From contig JADKKI010000006.1 of NCBI GenBank assembly GCA_016720595.1, forward strand, positions 383,918 through 447,917: 64,000 nucleotides of DNA. The letters are read 5' to 3'. Below, one piece after another: positions 30,223 to 38,318 of the stretch. The first letter of the stretch is position 1. The number at the start of each line of letters is the position of its first letter. A program made the translations under genes and the position numbers. This stretch comes from Myxococcales bacterium. GTDB lineage: Bacteria; Myxococcota_A; Polyangia; Haliangiales; Haliangiaceae. The notes below the pieces were generated by a model. The model was not told the origin of the DNA, made no database searches, and saw only the letters and a program-made list of their open reading frames with translations.

Positions 30223-30311
30223 GCCCGTTCGTCGACGGTCCGTGGGGGAGCTAACCCAGGGAGCCGGCCGGAAGCTGGGAAACCCGATGGGTGGGGGCTA
30301 TGCTGGCAGCG

Positions 30312-33300
30312 GTGTCTGTCGATCAGACGATGCCGGCGCTATTCGCGCCGGAAGGAGGCGACGAGGGGATCACGCCGCTCGCGCAGCTCGGCGCCGGGCC
30401 GGATGGAGTGGCCGTGCTCGCTCGCCGCGGGGAGCGGCTGCTCGAGCTCCACCAGCTGACGTTCGGGCCTGGCTCGCCGCAGTGGACGGCGCTCGAGCAT
30501 CGGATCCGCGCGATCGCGGCGATCGATCAGCCCTCGATCCGCACGGTCCTCGCGCTCGAGCCCGATCCACCCACCTGCGTGCTCGAGGGCGACAGCTTCC
30601 CCCCGCTCGCCGAGCTGATCGAGCAGAGCTCCGTCGATCTGGTGCGCGCGCTACGGATCCTCGTCGAGCTTGCGCGCGCGCTGGCCGCGGCGCACCGGGT
30701 GGGCGTGTTTCACGGGCGCCTGCATCCCTGGGCGGTGGTGGTCGGCACGAACGATCGCCCGCGGTTCGAGCTCACCGGGCTGTCCACGCGGCCGCAGCAC
30801 CACGCGTGGGCGATGCGGTGCCTGACGCCCGAGGCCGCGGATGGCGTGATCGATGGCGCGACTGACGTGTTCGCCCTCGGCAAGCTGCTCGAGCTGTTCA
30901 CCACAACGGGTGGCCGGTCCTCCGATGATGGCCTGGCGAGCGTGATCCGCACGCTCACCGTGCCCGATCCCGATTCACGCCCGACGATGAGCGAGGCCGT
31001 GCGCCTCTTGCACCAGATGGCTGCCGGCACGCGGGGCCGGCCCACGCTGCAAGATGATGAGGAGAACCGCCCGCTGCGCCCCGGGATGGGCGTGAAGATC
31101 GGCCGGTTCGAGCTGTCGCGGCAGCTCGGCGCCGGCGCGATGGGGGAGGTCTGGCAGGCGCACGACACGAGCGGCGGCGTCGATGTCGCGATCAAGCTGC
31201 TGCGGCCGGAGATCGCGAAGGATCCGGAGCTGCTGCGTCGGTTCCGCAAGGAGGCGCGGGTGCTGGCCAAGGTCGGCAGCCCGCACATCGCGAACTTCAT
31301 CGATCTCAACGAGGATCGCGGGCTGCACTATCTCGTGCTCGAGCTCGTCGTCGGTGGCTCGGTGGGCGGCGCGCTGAAGAAGCTCGGCAAGCTGCCCGAG
31401 CGGCTCTCGCTCGGCATCATCGGGGATGCGTGCCGCGCGCTCGCGGAGCCGCACCGCCTCGGCATCGTGCACCGCGATCTCAAGCCCGACAACATGATGT
31501 TCGTGCGCGCCGGGATCGAGCTCGAGTCCGCGCCGATCGGACAGCTCGTGAAGCTCGGTGACTTCGGCATCGCGCGGATCGCCGAGGAGGCGGCCGGTGC
31601 GGCCTCGGCCGAGGGCGCCACGCGTGAGGGCGCGGTGCTGGGCACGCCCGAGTACATGGCCCCCGAGCAGTGCCAGGGCGTGCAGGTCACGCCGGCCACG
31701 GATGTGTACGCGCTCGGCTGCTGCCTGTTCACGCTGATCTCGGGGCGCCCGGTGTTCCCCGTCGTCGACGACAACCCGATGGGCGTGATCCTCCAGCACC
31801 TGCGCGAGGCGCCGCCGCGGCTGGATGCCGTGCATCCCGAGGTCTCGCCCGCGGTCGCGGATCTGGTCGCGAAGTGCCTCGAGAAGGATCCGCGCAGCCG
31901 GCCCGCCGATGCGGCCGAGGTGCTGACCTCGATCGAGCAGATGTGCGATGGCGTGGCGGCGCTGATCACGGCGCACCCCGCGCCGCCGGTGCACAGCGAG
32001 GCGCGGATCGTCACGTACACGTTCGAGTGGGAGCTCGAGAGCTCGCCCGAGGCGCTGTGGCCGTTCGTCTCGAACACCGAGAAGATGAACCGTGCCACCG
32101 GGCTCGAGCCCGTGCGGTTCGAGATCGAATCGGTGAAGAACCCCACACGCGTGCCTTCGGTCGCGAACACCACGGGCCACCAGCGGGTCGCGGGCATCTC
32201 GATGAAGTGGAAGGAGCATCCCTACGAGTGGATCGAGGGGAACCGCCACGTCGTGCTCCGCGTGTTCTCCGGCGGCCTGCTGCGCTGGTACGTGGCCGAG
32301 GTCCAGCTCGAGCGCCAGCCGGGTGGTGGCACCAAGCTGCGCAACATCGTGCGGATGGAGCCGCGGAGCTGGTTCGCGAAGCTGCTGTCGAAGTACGAGA
32401 TCGGCGTCAAGTACAAGCGGAACCTCGGGCGTGTGTACCAGCGGCTCGATCGGATCCTCGCCTCGGGCCCGGTGACGGACATCGATCCGCTCGATCCCGA
32501 GATCGTGCTGTCCGCGGCTGCGAAGCAGCGGATCGGGCGCGCCTCCGAGCAGCTGATGGAGGCCGGGATCGAGCCACGCTCCGTGGAGGCGCTCACCTCG
32601 TATCTCTCGCGTGCATCCGATCAGGATGTGGCGCGGATACGCCCGCTCGAGCTCGCGGCGAAGTTCGCCGTGCCCGAGGAGGCGATGATCGAGGCGGCGC
32701 TGCACGCGGCCAAGCTCGGCGTGCTCGGGATGGTGTGGGACGTGATCTGCCCGTCGTGCAAGATCCCGTCGTCGGTGGTGGAGTCGCTCGCGAAGATCGA
32801 GGAGCACGGCACGTGCAAGACCTGCAACATCGGCTTCGCGGTTGATTTCAGCCGCGCGATCGAGCTCGCGTTCCGCGCGGCTCCGGAGATCCGCGATGTC
32901 GAGACCCGCACGTTCTGCATCGGTGGTCCGGCGCACTTCCCCCACGTGGCCGCGCAGGTACGGCTCGCGCCCAAGGAGCGCTTCGCGCTGCCGCTCTCCC
33001 TCGGCCCGGGCTACTACCTCCTGCGGAGCCCGCAGCTGACGCGCCAGCACGAGCTCCGCGTCACCGCACAGGGCGGCGTGCGCCGGCTCGACGTGATCCT
33101 CGGATCGGCGAGCGAGGTGGCCACGCTGACCGCGGGCGATCAGCTGCTCACGCTCGTGAACCCGGAGCAGCGCGAGGTGGTGATCCGTGTCGAGCGAGCG
33201 GGCGATCGGGCGTTCGCGCTGACCGCGGCGCGCGTGATGGCGTGCGCGGCGTTCCGCGAGCTGTTCCCCGATCAGTCCCTCGCGCCGGGTCGGTTGATGG

Positions 33301-33866
33301 CGGTCACGCAGGCCACGCTGCTGGTCGCGCAGGTCGATGATGCGCAGACGCTGTTTCGAGACCTCGGCGATTCGAAGGCGTTCCCCGTGGCCTCGCGGTT
33401 CTACGAGCAGATCGGGATCCTCGCGAAGGACTACGGTGGAAGCCTGATCAAGATCTTCGGCGGGCTCGCGATCGCCGGCTTCGAGCGGCCGGGGCAGGCC
33501 GTGGAGGCGGCCTTCGCGCTGCAGGCCGCTCTCGACAAGGACGTGGTCACTGCAGGCCTGCGCTGCCGGATCGCCGTGCACCGCGGACCGATGATGGCGC
33601 TCACGCAGGCGGGTCGGCTCGACTACTTCGGGCAGAACGTCGAGCTCGCTCTCGCGGTCGCGGCGGCCACGCCTCCGCTCGTCGTCGGGATCACGCAGGC
33701 GGTGTGCCAGGACGTGGGCGTGGCCGAGCGCCTGCAGACCACGCCCGATCAGCTGGGAATGCAGCCGCTTGCGGGAGGTAGCTGGGTGCTACATGTGCGC
33801 TCCCGGCGTGCGGAGGCCCGCGCACTCCCACCGGTCACCGACACCGGCGCGACGATCGTGCAATAA
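30312..33866 (+). CDS. Pseudokinase-Ser/Thr kinase-DUF5939-cyclase-like multidomain protein
   Basis: 1184 aa. Residues 1-250 form a kinase-like domain in which HRD became HGR (FHGRLHPWAVVV) and DFG is lost, so it is probably inactive. A second, intact kinase domain (about 255-555) has the VAIK lysine K295, HRDLKPDN with D389 and DFGIAR. A START/SRPBCC-like segment (FEWELESSPEALWPFV), a Cys4 ribbon (CPSCKIPSS; CKTCNIGF) and a class III cyclase-like C-terminus follow, as in DUF5939 cyclases. In the cyclase part the second metal Asp is Gly (KIFGGLAIAGF) and the late Asn/Arg pair is altered (GQNVELALAVAA), so catalysis is doubtful. GTG 30312 is chosen because TATGCT (30299-30304) ends 7 nt before it. 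ATG 30300 or GTG 30291 are alternatives. Confidence 0.88.
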   Translation: MSVDQTMPALFAPEGGDEGITPLAQLGAGPDGVAVLARRGERLLELHQLTFGPGSPQWTALEHRIRAIAAIDQPSIRTVLALEPDPPTCVLEGDSFPPLAELIEQSSVDLVRALRILVELARALAAAHRVGVFHGRLHPWAVVVGTNDRPRFELTGLSTRPQHHAWAMRCLTPEAADGVIDGATDVFALGKLLELFTTTGGRSSDDGLASVIRTLTVPDPDSRPTMSEAVRLLHQMAAGTRGRPTLQDDEENRPLRPGMGVKIGRFELSRQLGAGAMGEVWQAHDTSGGVDVAIKLLRPEIAKDPELLRRFRKEARVLAKVGSPHIANFIDLNEDRGLHYLVLELVVGGSVGGALKKLGKLPERLSLGIIGDACRALAEPHRLGIVHRDLKPDNMMFVRAGIELESAPIGQLVKLGDFGIARIAEEAAGAASAEGATREGAVLGTPEYMAPEQCQGVQVTPATDVYALGCCLFTLISGRPVFPVVDDNPMGVILQHLREAPPRLDAVHPEVSPAVADLVAKCLEKDPRSRPADAAEVLTSIEQMCDGVAALITAHPAPPVHSEARIVTYTFEWELESSPEALWPFVSNTEKMNRATGLEPVRFEIESVKNPTRVPSVANTTGHQRVAGISMKWKEHPYEWIEGNRHVVLRVFSGGLLRWYVAEVQLERQPGGGTKLRNIVRMEPRSWFAKLLSKYEIGVKYKRNLGRVYQRLDRILASGPVTDIDPLDPEIVLSAAAKQRIGRASEQLMEAGIEPRSVEALTSYLSRASDQDVARIRPLELAAKFAVPEEAMIEAALHAAKLGVLGMVWDVICPSCKIPSSVVESLAKIEEHGTCKTCNIGFAVDFSRAIELAFRAAPEIRDVETRTFCIGGPAHFPHVAAQVRLAPKERFALPLSLGPGYYLLRSPQLTRQHELRVTAQGGVRRLDVILGSASEVATLTAGDQLLTLVNPEQREVVIRVERAGDRAFALTAARVMACAAFRELFPDQSLAPGRLMAVTQATLLVAQVDDAQTLFRDLGDSKAFPVASRFYEQIGILAKDYGGSLIKIFGGLAIAGFERPGQAVEAAFALQAALDKDVVTAGLRCRIAVHRGPMMALTQAGRLDYFGQNVELALAVAAATPPLVVGITQAVCQDVGVAERLQTTPDQLGMQPLAGGSWVLHVRSRRAEARALPPVTDTGATIVQ

Positions 33867-33893
33867 GCCCGACCCCTCGGGTGTCGTCTGGGA

Positions 33894-35984
33894 ATGCGCA
33901 CCGTCGCCGCCTTCCTCGCCACGGTCCTGATCGCCGTGCCCGCCGCCTGGCACGCTCTCGATGCCGACATCCAGACCGATGGACCGGCGACGCGGCCCAA
34001 GCAGGAGACGCTGGAGGTCGATGGTGCTCGCGTCACCGTCGAGCTCGATCGCGGCCTGTTGATGGCTGGTGGCACGCTCAAGGCCACGCTGGTCGCCACG
34101 TCGGAGACGCCGAAGAAGATCTCGCTCGACGTGCGGGCGATGGAGGACATGGGCTACGGCGAGGAGCGCGTGCAGAACCCACCTCTGCAGGTCGGCCGCC
34201 GCAAGATCACGATCGAGGCCACGCCGCAGGGCACGTCCACCGAGGTCGCGTTCAAGCTCGGGTCGCGCGGCAAGAAGGGCGTGGTCAACTGGTACGACAT
34301 CGAGGTGTCCCGCGCCGGCAAGCCGATGGGCGTGGTCGCCGACGACGGTGAGCCCTCCAGCGCGCGCGTCGGGGCCGCGACCTGGAGCGGCAACACGTTC
34401 GCGCTCGCGATCGAGCCGCCCGCGGTGATCCCCGTGGAGCAGAACTTCACGGTCGCCGTCCGCGTCACCAACACCACGAAGAAGCCGCTCGATTGGCTCG
34501 AGATCGATCTCGGTGGTGCGAGTCTCGGCTATGGCGATCTCGGTGGTTCGCTCTACCTCAACACGCCTGAGGGCGCGGGCTTCACCGTCGAGCGCTCCGC
34601 CGAGACCTTCGACAGCGACGAGGCCCTGAAGCCCGGTGAATCCCGCGTGGTGCACTACGACATCATCCCGGTGGCCGTGGATGGCCCGAAGACGTACACG
34701 CTGACCGCACACGCGCACGGCTCGGGTGGAGGCGCGCTCGAGATCGTGACGCTCAAGGCCACGCCGGCGCCCGATCAGCCCGCGCCGGCAGTCGCGAACA
34801 CCTGCAAGCCCCGGAGGTGGGGCGCGCTGCAACGCGGAACGCGTTGCGAAGGTCAATTGATGAGGCGGCTCGGTGTACTCGGTGGGATCGCGGCTGGGCT
34901 CGTCGCCAGTGCGTTGATCATCGCGGTGGGAGGGCTCGCACGCGGCAACGTGCGCCCCTCCTCGCGGCTGGTCGCCGAGGATGCGAGCGCACCCCTCTCG
35001 CGGATCGCGATCCACTATGCGCCGGGCAATGATCGGGTGGCGCTCCCGGTGTGGCGCGAGCTGTTCACCACGCTGCCCGCGACGATCCGGGTCGACGTCG
35101 AGGTCTCCGGGGCGCGTGACTTCGATCGGCTCCTCCAGCGGCTCCGCGCCGCGAACACGCCGAACCTCGATCGGCTCCACATGGTGGTGGTCGGACAGCC
35201 GATCACCACGTGGTCCCGCGATCGCTACGCCGCGCTCGTCGATGACGAGGGTCGCGGCTCGATCCTCGCCCCGCCGCGGGTGGAGACCCCGTTCCAGAAG
35301 CGTGCCGGGGATGCGAGCTCGCCGGCGGCGATCTCTCACGCCGTCTATGACCGCGAGCCTGCGATCGCCAACATCGTGTTCGAGGGCGGCGATCTCGCGG
35401 CGACTCCGCGCTGGGTGTTCGCAGATGCCAACCTCGCCGCTCGCAACGCGGGTCGCACCGCCTCCGATCGCGCCTCGATCGAGGCAGAGCTGCATCGTCG
35501 GCTCGGGCAGGACATCATCTGGCTCGGCGATACGGTGGGCGATGTCCCGCGCCACCACATCATGATGTACATGATGCCGATCGACGATCAGACGATCGCC
35601 GTCGGTGATGTCCGTGCCGGCGTGAAGCTGCTCGCGACGGAGCCCGAGGGCGCCGACCTCGCACTGGCGGACTCCGAGGCGGAGGCGCAGCGGTTCGATC
35701 ATGCGGCGGGGCAGCTCACGGCGATGGGCTTCCACGTGGTGCGTGTCCCGGCGGTGGTGCTCGCTGGTGCGGGCTCGTACGTCACCTACACCAACGCCTT
35801 GTTCGATCGCCGCGGCGACCAGCGCATCGTCTATCTCCCCACATATGGGCTGCCCGCGCTCGATGCGGCCGGGACCGCGTTCTGGGAAGGGCAGGGCTTC
35901 GAGGTCCATCCGATCGACGTGTCGTCGATCTATCAGCTCAACGGCTCGCTCGGCTGCCTCGTCAACGTGCTCCAGCGGAGCTGA
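33894..35984 (+). CDS. Secreted protein read through into an agmatine deiminase-like protein; probable frameshift at 34809-34812
   Basis: 696 aa as one frame. Residues 1-22 are a signal peptide; 25-300 form two beta-rich immunoglobulin-like modules (VTVELDRGLLMAGGTLKATL; NFTVAVRVTNTTKKPLDW), unknown function. From about 323 a second membrane segment begins, followed by the deiminase. Removing one C from CCCC at 34809-34812 gives an end TCKPGGGARCNAERVAKVN and a TGA that overlaps the ATG at 34860 (TGATG), the same coupling used at 5393 and 50163. The data therefore fit either a genuine fusion or two coupled genes joined by a 1-nt insertion. Confidence 0.7.
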   Translation: MRTVAAFLATVLIAVPAAWHALDADIQTDGPATRPKQETLEVDGARVTVELDRGLLMAGGTLKATLVATSETPKKISLDVRAMEDMGYGEERVQNPPLQVGRRKITIEATPQGTSTEVAFKLGSRGKKGVVNWYDIEVSRAGKPMGVVADDGEPSSARVGAATWSGNTFALAIEPPAVIPVEQNFTVAVRVTNTTKKPLDWLEIDLGGASLGYGDLGGSLYLNTPEGAGFTVERSAETFDSDEALKPGESRVVHYDIIPVAVDGPKTYTLTAHAHGSGGGALEIVTLKATPAPDQPAPAVANTCKPRRWGALQRGTRCEGQLMRRLGVLGGIAAGLVASALIIAVGGLARGNVRPSSRLVAEDASAPLSRIAIHYAPGNDRVALPVWRELFTTLPATIRVDVEVSGARDFDRLLQRLRAANTPNLDRLHMVVVGQPITTWSRDRYAALVDDEGRGSILAPPRVETPFQKRAGDASSPAAISHAVYDREPAIANIVFEGGDLAATPRWVFADANLAARNAGRTASDRASIEAELHRRLGQDIIWLGDTVGDVPRHHIMMYMMPIDDQTIAVGDVRAGVKLLATEPEGADLALADSEAEAQRFDHAAGQLTAMGFHVVRVPAVVLAGAGSYVTYTNALFDRRGDQRIVYLPTYGLPALDAAGTAFWEGQGFEVHPIDVSSIYQLNGSLGCLVNVLQRS
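34829..34847 (+). promoter_or_regulatory. Perfect 8-bp hairpin at the gene junction
   Basis: GCAACGCG, loop GAA, CGCGTTGC. It is followed at once by GAAGG and, 7 nt later, the ATG at 34860. It has the look of an intergenic element just before a ribosome-binding site and not of coding sequence. Confidence 0.45.
34860..35984 (+). CDS. Agmatine deiminase/peptidylarginine deiminase-like protein, exported or membrane-anchored
   Basis: 374 aa if started at ATG 34860, which has its own GAAGG ribosome site. A hydrophobic N-terminus (about 8-25) suggests export or anchoring, unusual for cytosolic agmatine deiminase. Family motifs are WSRDRYAALVDD, FEGGDL (substrate Glu/Asp), a His-containing segment (RHHIMMYMMP) and the nucleophilic Cys in GSLGCLVNVL near the C-terminus. 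PAD-type enzymes hydrolyse guanidino groups to citrulline or carbamoyl products. The substrate is unknown. Confidence 0.78.
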   Translation: MRRLGVLGGIAAGLVASALIIAVGGLARGNVRPSSRLVAEDASAPLSRIAIHYAPGNDRVALPVWRELFTTLPATIRVDVEVSGARDFDRLLQRLRAANTPNLDRLHMVVVGQPITTWSRDRYAALVDDEGRGSILAPPRVETPFQKRAGDASSPAAISHAVYDREPAIANIVFEGGDLAATPRWVFADANLAARNAGRTASDRASIEAELHRRLGQDIIWLGDTVGDVPRHHIMMYMMPIDDQTIAVGDVRAGVKLLATEPEGADLALADSEAEAQRFDHAAGQLTAMGFHVVRVPAVVLAGAGSYVTYTNALFDRRGDQRIVYLPTYGLPALDAAGTAFWEGQGFEVHPIDVSSIYQLNGSLGCLVNVLQRS

Positions 35985-35985
35985 G

Positions 35986-37281
35986 CTACTCGCAGGGCAG
36001 GGCGGTATCGAACACGCGGACGTCATCCACGTGACCGTCGACGAACGCGCCGGCCGGCGTCCAGATCACGTTGCGACCGATGCGTGGGGCGTAGCTCGAA
36101 GCGAGCTTGCCCATCGGCAGATCGTACATCGCCTTCTTCACGCCATCGATACACGTCGAGACCACGCCGGCGGTGTGCACCACCCGGATGAAGTGCCAGG
36201 CGGTCTCGGTGGCGTACGGCGCGGTGGTCTCGGCGAACAGGAGCGGATTGGTGTTCGGGTTGGTGCAGGTGGACACGCCCACGGTGGGGGAGGTGGGCTC
36301 GTAGATCACCACACCGAGGCCGCCGCCCAGATCGAGATCGAGGTCCGAGAACACCCACGCGCCGTTGGTGCTCGGCGGCATCACATCGATCTTGGTCCAG
36401 AACTGGGTGGTGGTATCGCCGCTCTTCACCAGGGTGGCCTTCGCCTCGTAGTACTTGTCGGGCACCAGATCGAGCGCCATGCCGAGCTCCGGGAACGGTC
36501 CCGGTCCGAGGACCACCGGGTCCGCAGGCGAGGTGGTGAAGTCATACGACGTCAGATCGTTGGTGCCGCACAGGTCCGCGATCGTGGTCGAGGTGGCCGG
36601 GGCCGAGAACGAATAGGCGAGCTGGCACTTGGTAGGGAACACCGCGCCGGTCTCGTTCGCGAACAGGTGCACGCCCACGTCGGCGGCACCCATCGTCATC
36701 GGTGCGATCGAGAGCAGAAACCTGTCGCCGGCGAGGGCATCCACGGTGACCAGCTTGTCGAGCGTGGTGTTCGGGGTGGCCACGGCCGTGATCAGCGTGT
36801 CCTCGCGGCTGTTGCGATAGAGCCGCACGACCTGCTCGGGCGCACCGCTCGGAACGCGGACGCGCAGCGTGAGCTGGAGGTTCTGCTTGGCGACGGCGGT
36901 CAGCTCGACCGCGGGATCGGCAGTCGAGGTCGCGCCGGTGGACGTCACGAGGAGAGCGCCGGGGAGAGCCGCACACGCGGCCGCGCTGCTGTTGGCCGCG
37001 CACGTGGTGATCTTGTTCGAGCCTGCGCCGGTCACCGTGGTCGCATCGCCGGTCATCGGCTTCCACGCGCGATTTCGGGTGTCGTCGAGGTAGCGCCAGT
37101 GGCCGGTGGTGCCGCTCGCGCCATCGAAGTCTCCGGCGGCATCGGCGAGGCACGGGGTCGGGCAGGTGGAGGGCACGGCACCATCGCCGGTGCCGCCATC
37201 GGTCGAGCCGTGCGAATCGAACAGGGATTCGCCGCAGCCGGTGGCGAGCGCGATCAGGCACGCCCACTTGATCAGAACCAC
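35986..37281 (-). CDS. Lipoprotein with a C-terminal LamG/concanavalin-like domain
   Basis: 431 aa. The signal peptide ends LATGCGES (lipobox). An N-terminal Cys/Asp/Gly-rich spacer is followed by beta-rich modules. The last 190 residues have the LamG-like pattern (LAYSFSAPATSTTIADLCG; WHFIRVVHTAGVVSTCIDG; VDDVRVFDTALPC), as in surface carbohydrate-binding or adhesion proteins. It overlaps the end of the TPR/PEGA gene by 10 nt and is probably cotranscribed with that gene and the kinase. Family call is by pattern. Confidence 0.75.
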   Translation of the reverse strand: MVLIKWACLIALATGCGESLFDSHGSTDGGTGDGAVPSTCPTPCLADAAGDFDGASGTTGHWRYLDDTRNRAWKPMTGDATTVTGAGSNKITTCAANSSAAACAALPGALLVTSTGATSTADPAVELTAVAKQNLQLTLRVRVPSGAPEQVVRLYRNSREDTLITAVATPNTTLDKLVTVDALAGDRFLLSIAPMTMGAADVGVHLFANETGAVFPTKCQLAYSFSAPATSTTIADLCGTNDLTSYDFTTSPADPVVLGPGPFPELGMALDLVPDKYYEAKATLVKSGDTTTQFWTKIDVMPPSTNGAWVFSDLDLDLGGGLGVVIYEPTSPTVGVSTCTNPNTNPLLFAETTAPYATETAWHFIRVVHTAGVVSTCIDGVKKAMYDLPMGKLASSYAPRIGRNVIWTPAGAFVDGHVDDVRVFDTALPCE

Positions 37282-38318
37282 AGCTGACCTCCAAGGAACG
37301 TCGGGACCGTGGTGCCATGCGTCTTGCCCGCGTAGCTGACGAGCGATTCGAGCTGGAACGACAGCATCGGGGTTGCGCGGTAGCGCAGTCCGAGGCCGCC
37401 CGCGCCGGCGACGAACGTCTTGGTCATCCCATCGTCGGTGATCGCGATCGGCGCCGCGGCGACGACGTGGATCGAGAACGCATCTCCCGCGAGCCGGACC
37501 CGGACCTGCGGGATCACCGCGTACGCCACGAGCACCGCATCCACGCCGAGCTCGAGGCGCGAGCCGATCGCCACGCCGAGGCCCAGCGTCGGCGCGCCGC
37601 TGTCACCGGCGCGCAGCAGGTTGGTGCCGAACGCGGCCCCCAGCGCGAACCGCTTCGGCTTCGTGGCGAGCACCACGGGGTGCTCGATCAGGCGGGCGCT
37701 GTCGACCTTCTCGGTGGGCAGCGCTTCGAGCGAGAGCTCGACGGTGAGCTCGTCCCCCGAGGCCACGCGCACGCTGCGCTCGACCTCCTTGCGCCCGGGC
37801 GCGGTGGCCACCAGCTTGTGCTCTCCGGGCGAGAGGATCAGCGGCATCTGCACGAGCGTGCCGATCGCATCGCCATCGACGGTGAGCGAGGCGCCATCGG
37901 GCGTGACCGTGACCGTGACCCGGGCGATCCGCGCGAGGATCCCATCGAGCTCGGTCTGCGCCGCCGTCAGCCGCGCCGCGGGGACCTGCCCTTTGCCCTC
38001 GGCGAGGAACCGCTCGTAGTACGAGACCGCCTCGCCATAGTGCGACAGCTCGCGGTGGCAGCCGGCGATGTTGTAGAGGACGAGCGGGTGCGGCGCGATC
38101 TCGTACGCGCGCATGAACTCGGCGAGGGCCTCGGAGAACTTCGCCTCCTTGAACAGCTGCACGCCGCTCTTGAAGTAGCGATCGGCCTGAGCCTGCTCCG
38201 GCTTGGGGGCTGGTTGGCCGGGCTTCGGCTTGGGCGGCTTCGCCTTGGGGCGCGCGTCGGCGGTGCCGGTGGCGATCACGAGCACACCGAGGCCGAGGAT
38301 GGAGGCGAGGCGGTTCAT
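37272..38318 (-). CDS. Exported TPR/PEGA protein with a predicted beta-barrel-like C-terminus
   Basis: 348 aa. Signal peptide about 1-22, then a Pro/Lys-rich linker. TPR-like repeats occupy 45-115 (ADRYFKSGVQLFKEAKFSEAL; FMRAYEIAPHPLVLYNIAGC), a PEGA segment 130-195 (ARVTVTVTPDGASLTVDGDAIG), and amphipathic beta strands in 215-348 ending LGGQLWF, which resembles an outer-membrane-type C-terminus. ATG 38318 overlaps the kinase's stop (TGATG) and is preferred over GTG 38321. It may be an envelope partner of that kinase. Confidence 0.78.
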   Translation of the reverse strand: MNRLASILGLGVLVIATGTADARPKAKPPKPKPGQPAPKPEQAQADRYFKSGVQLFKEAKFSEALAEFMRAYEIAPHPLVLYNIAGCHRELSHYGEAVSYYERFLAEGKGQVPAARLTAAQTELDGILARIARVTVTVTPDGASLTVDGDAIGTLVQMPLILSPGEHKLVATAPGRKEVERSVRVASGDELTVELSLEALPTEKVDSARLIEHPVVLATKPKRFALGAAFGTNLLRAGDSGAPTLGLGVAIGSRLELGVDAVLVAYAVIPQVRVRLAGDAFSIHVVAAAPIAITDDGMTKTFVAGAGGLGLRYRATPMLSFQLESLVSYAGKTHGTTVPTFLGGQLWF

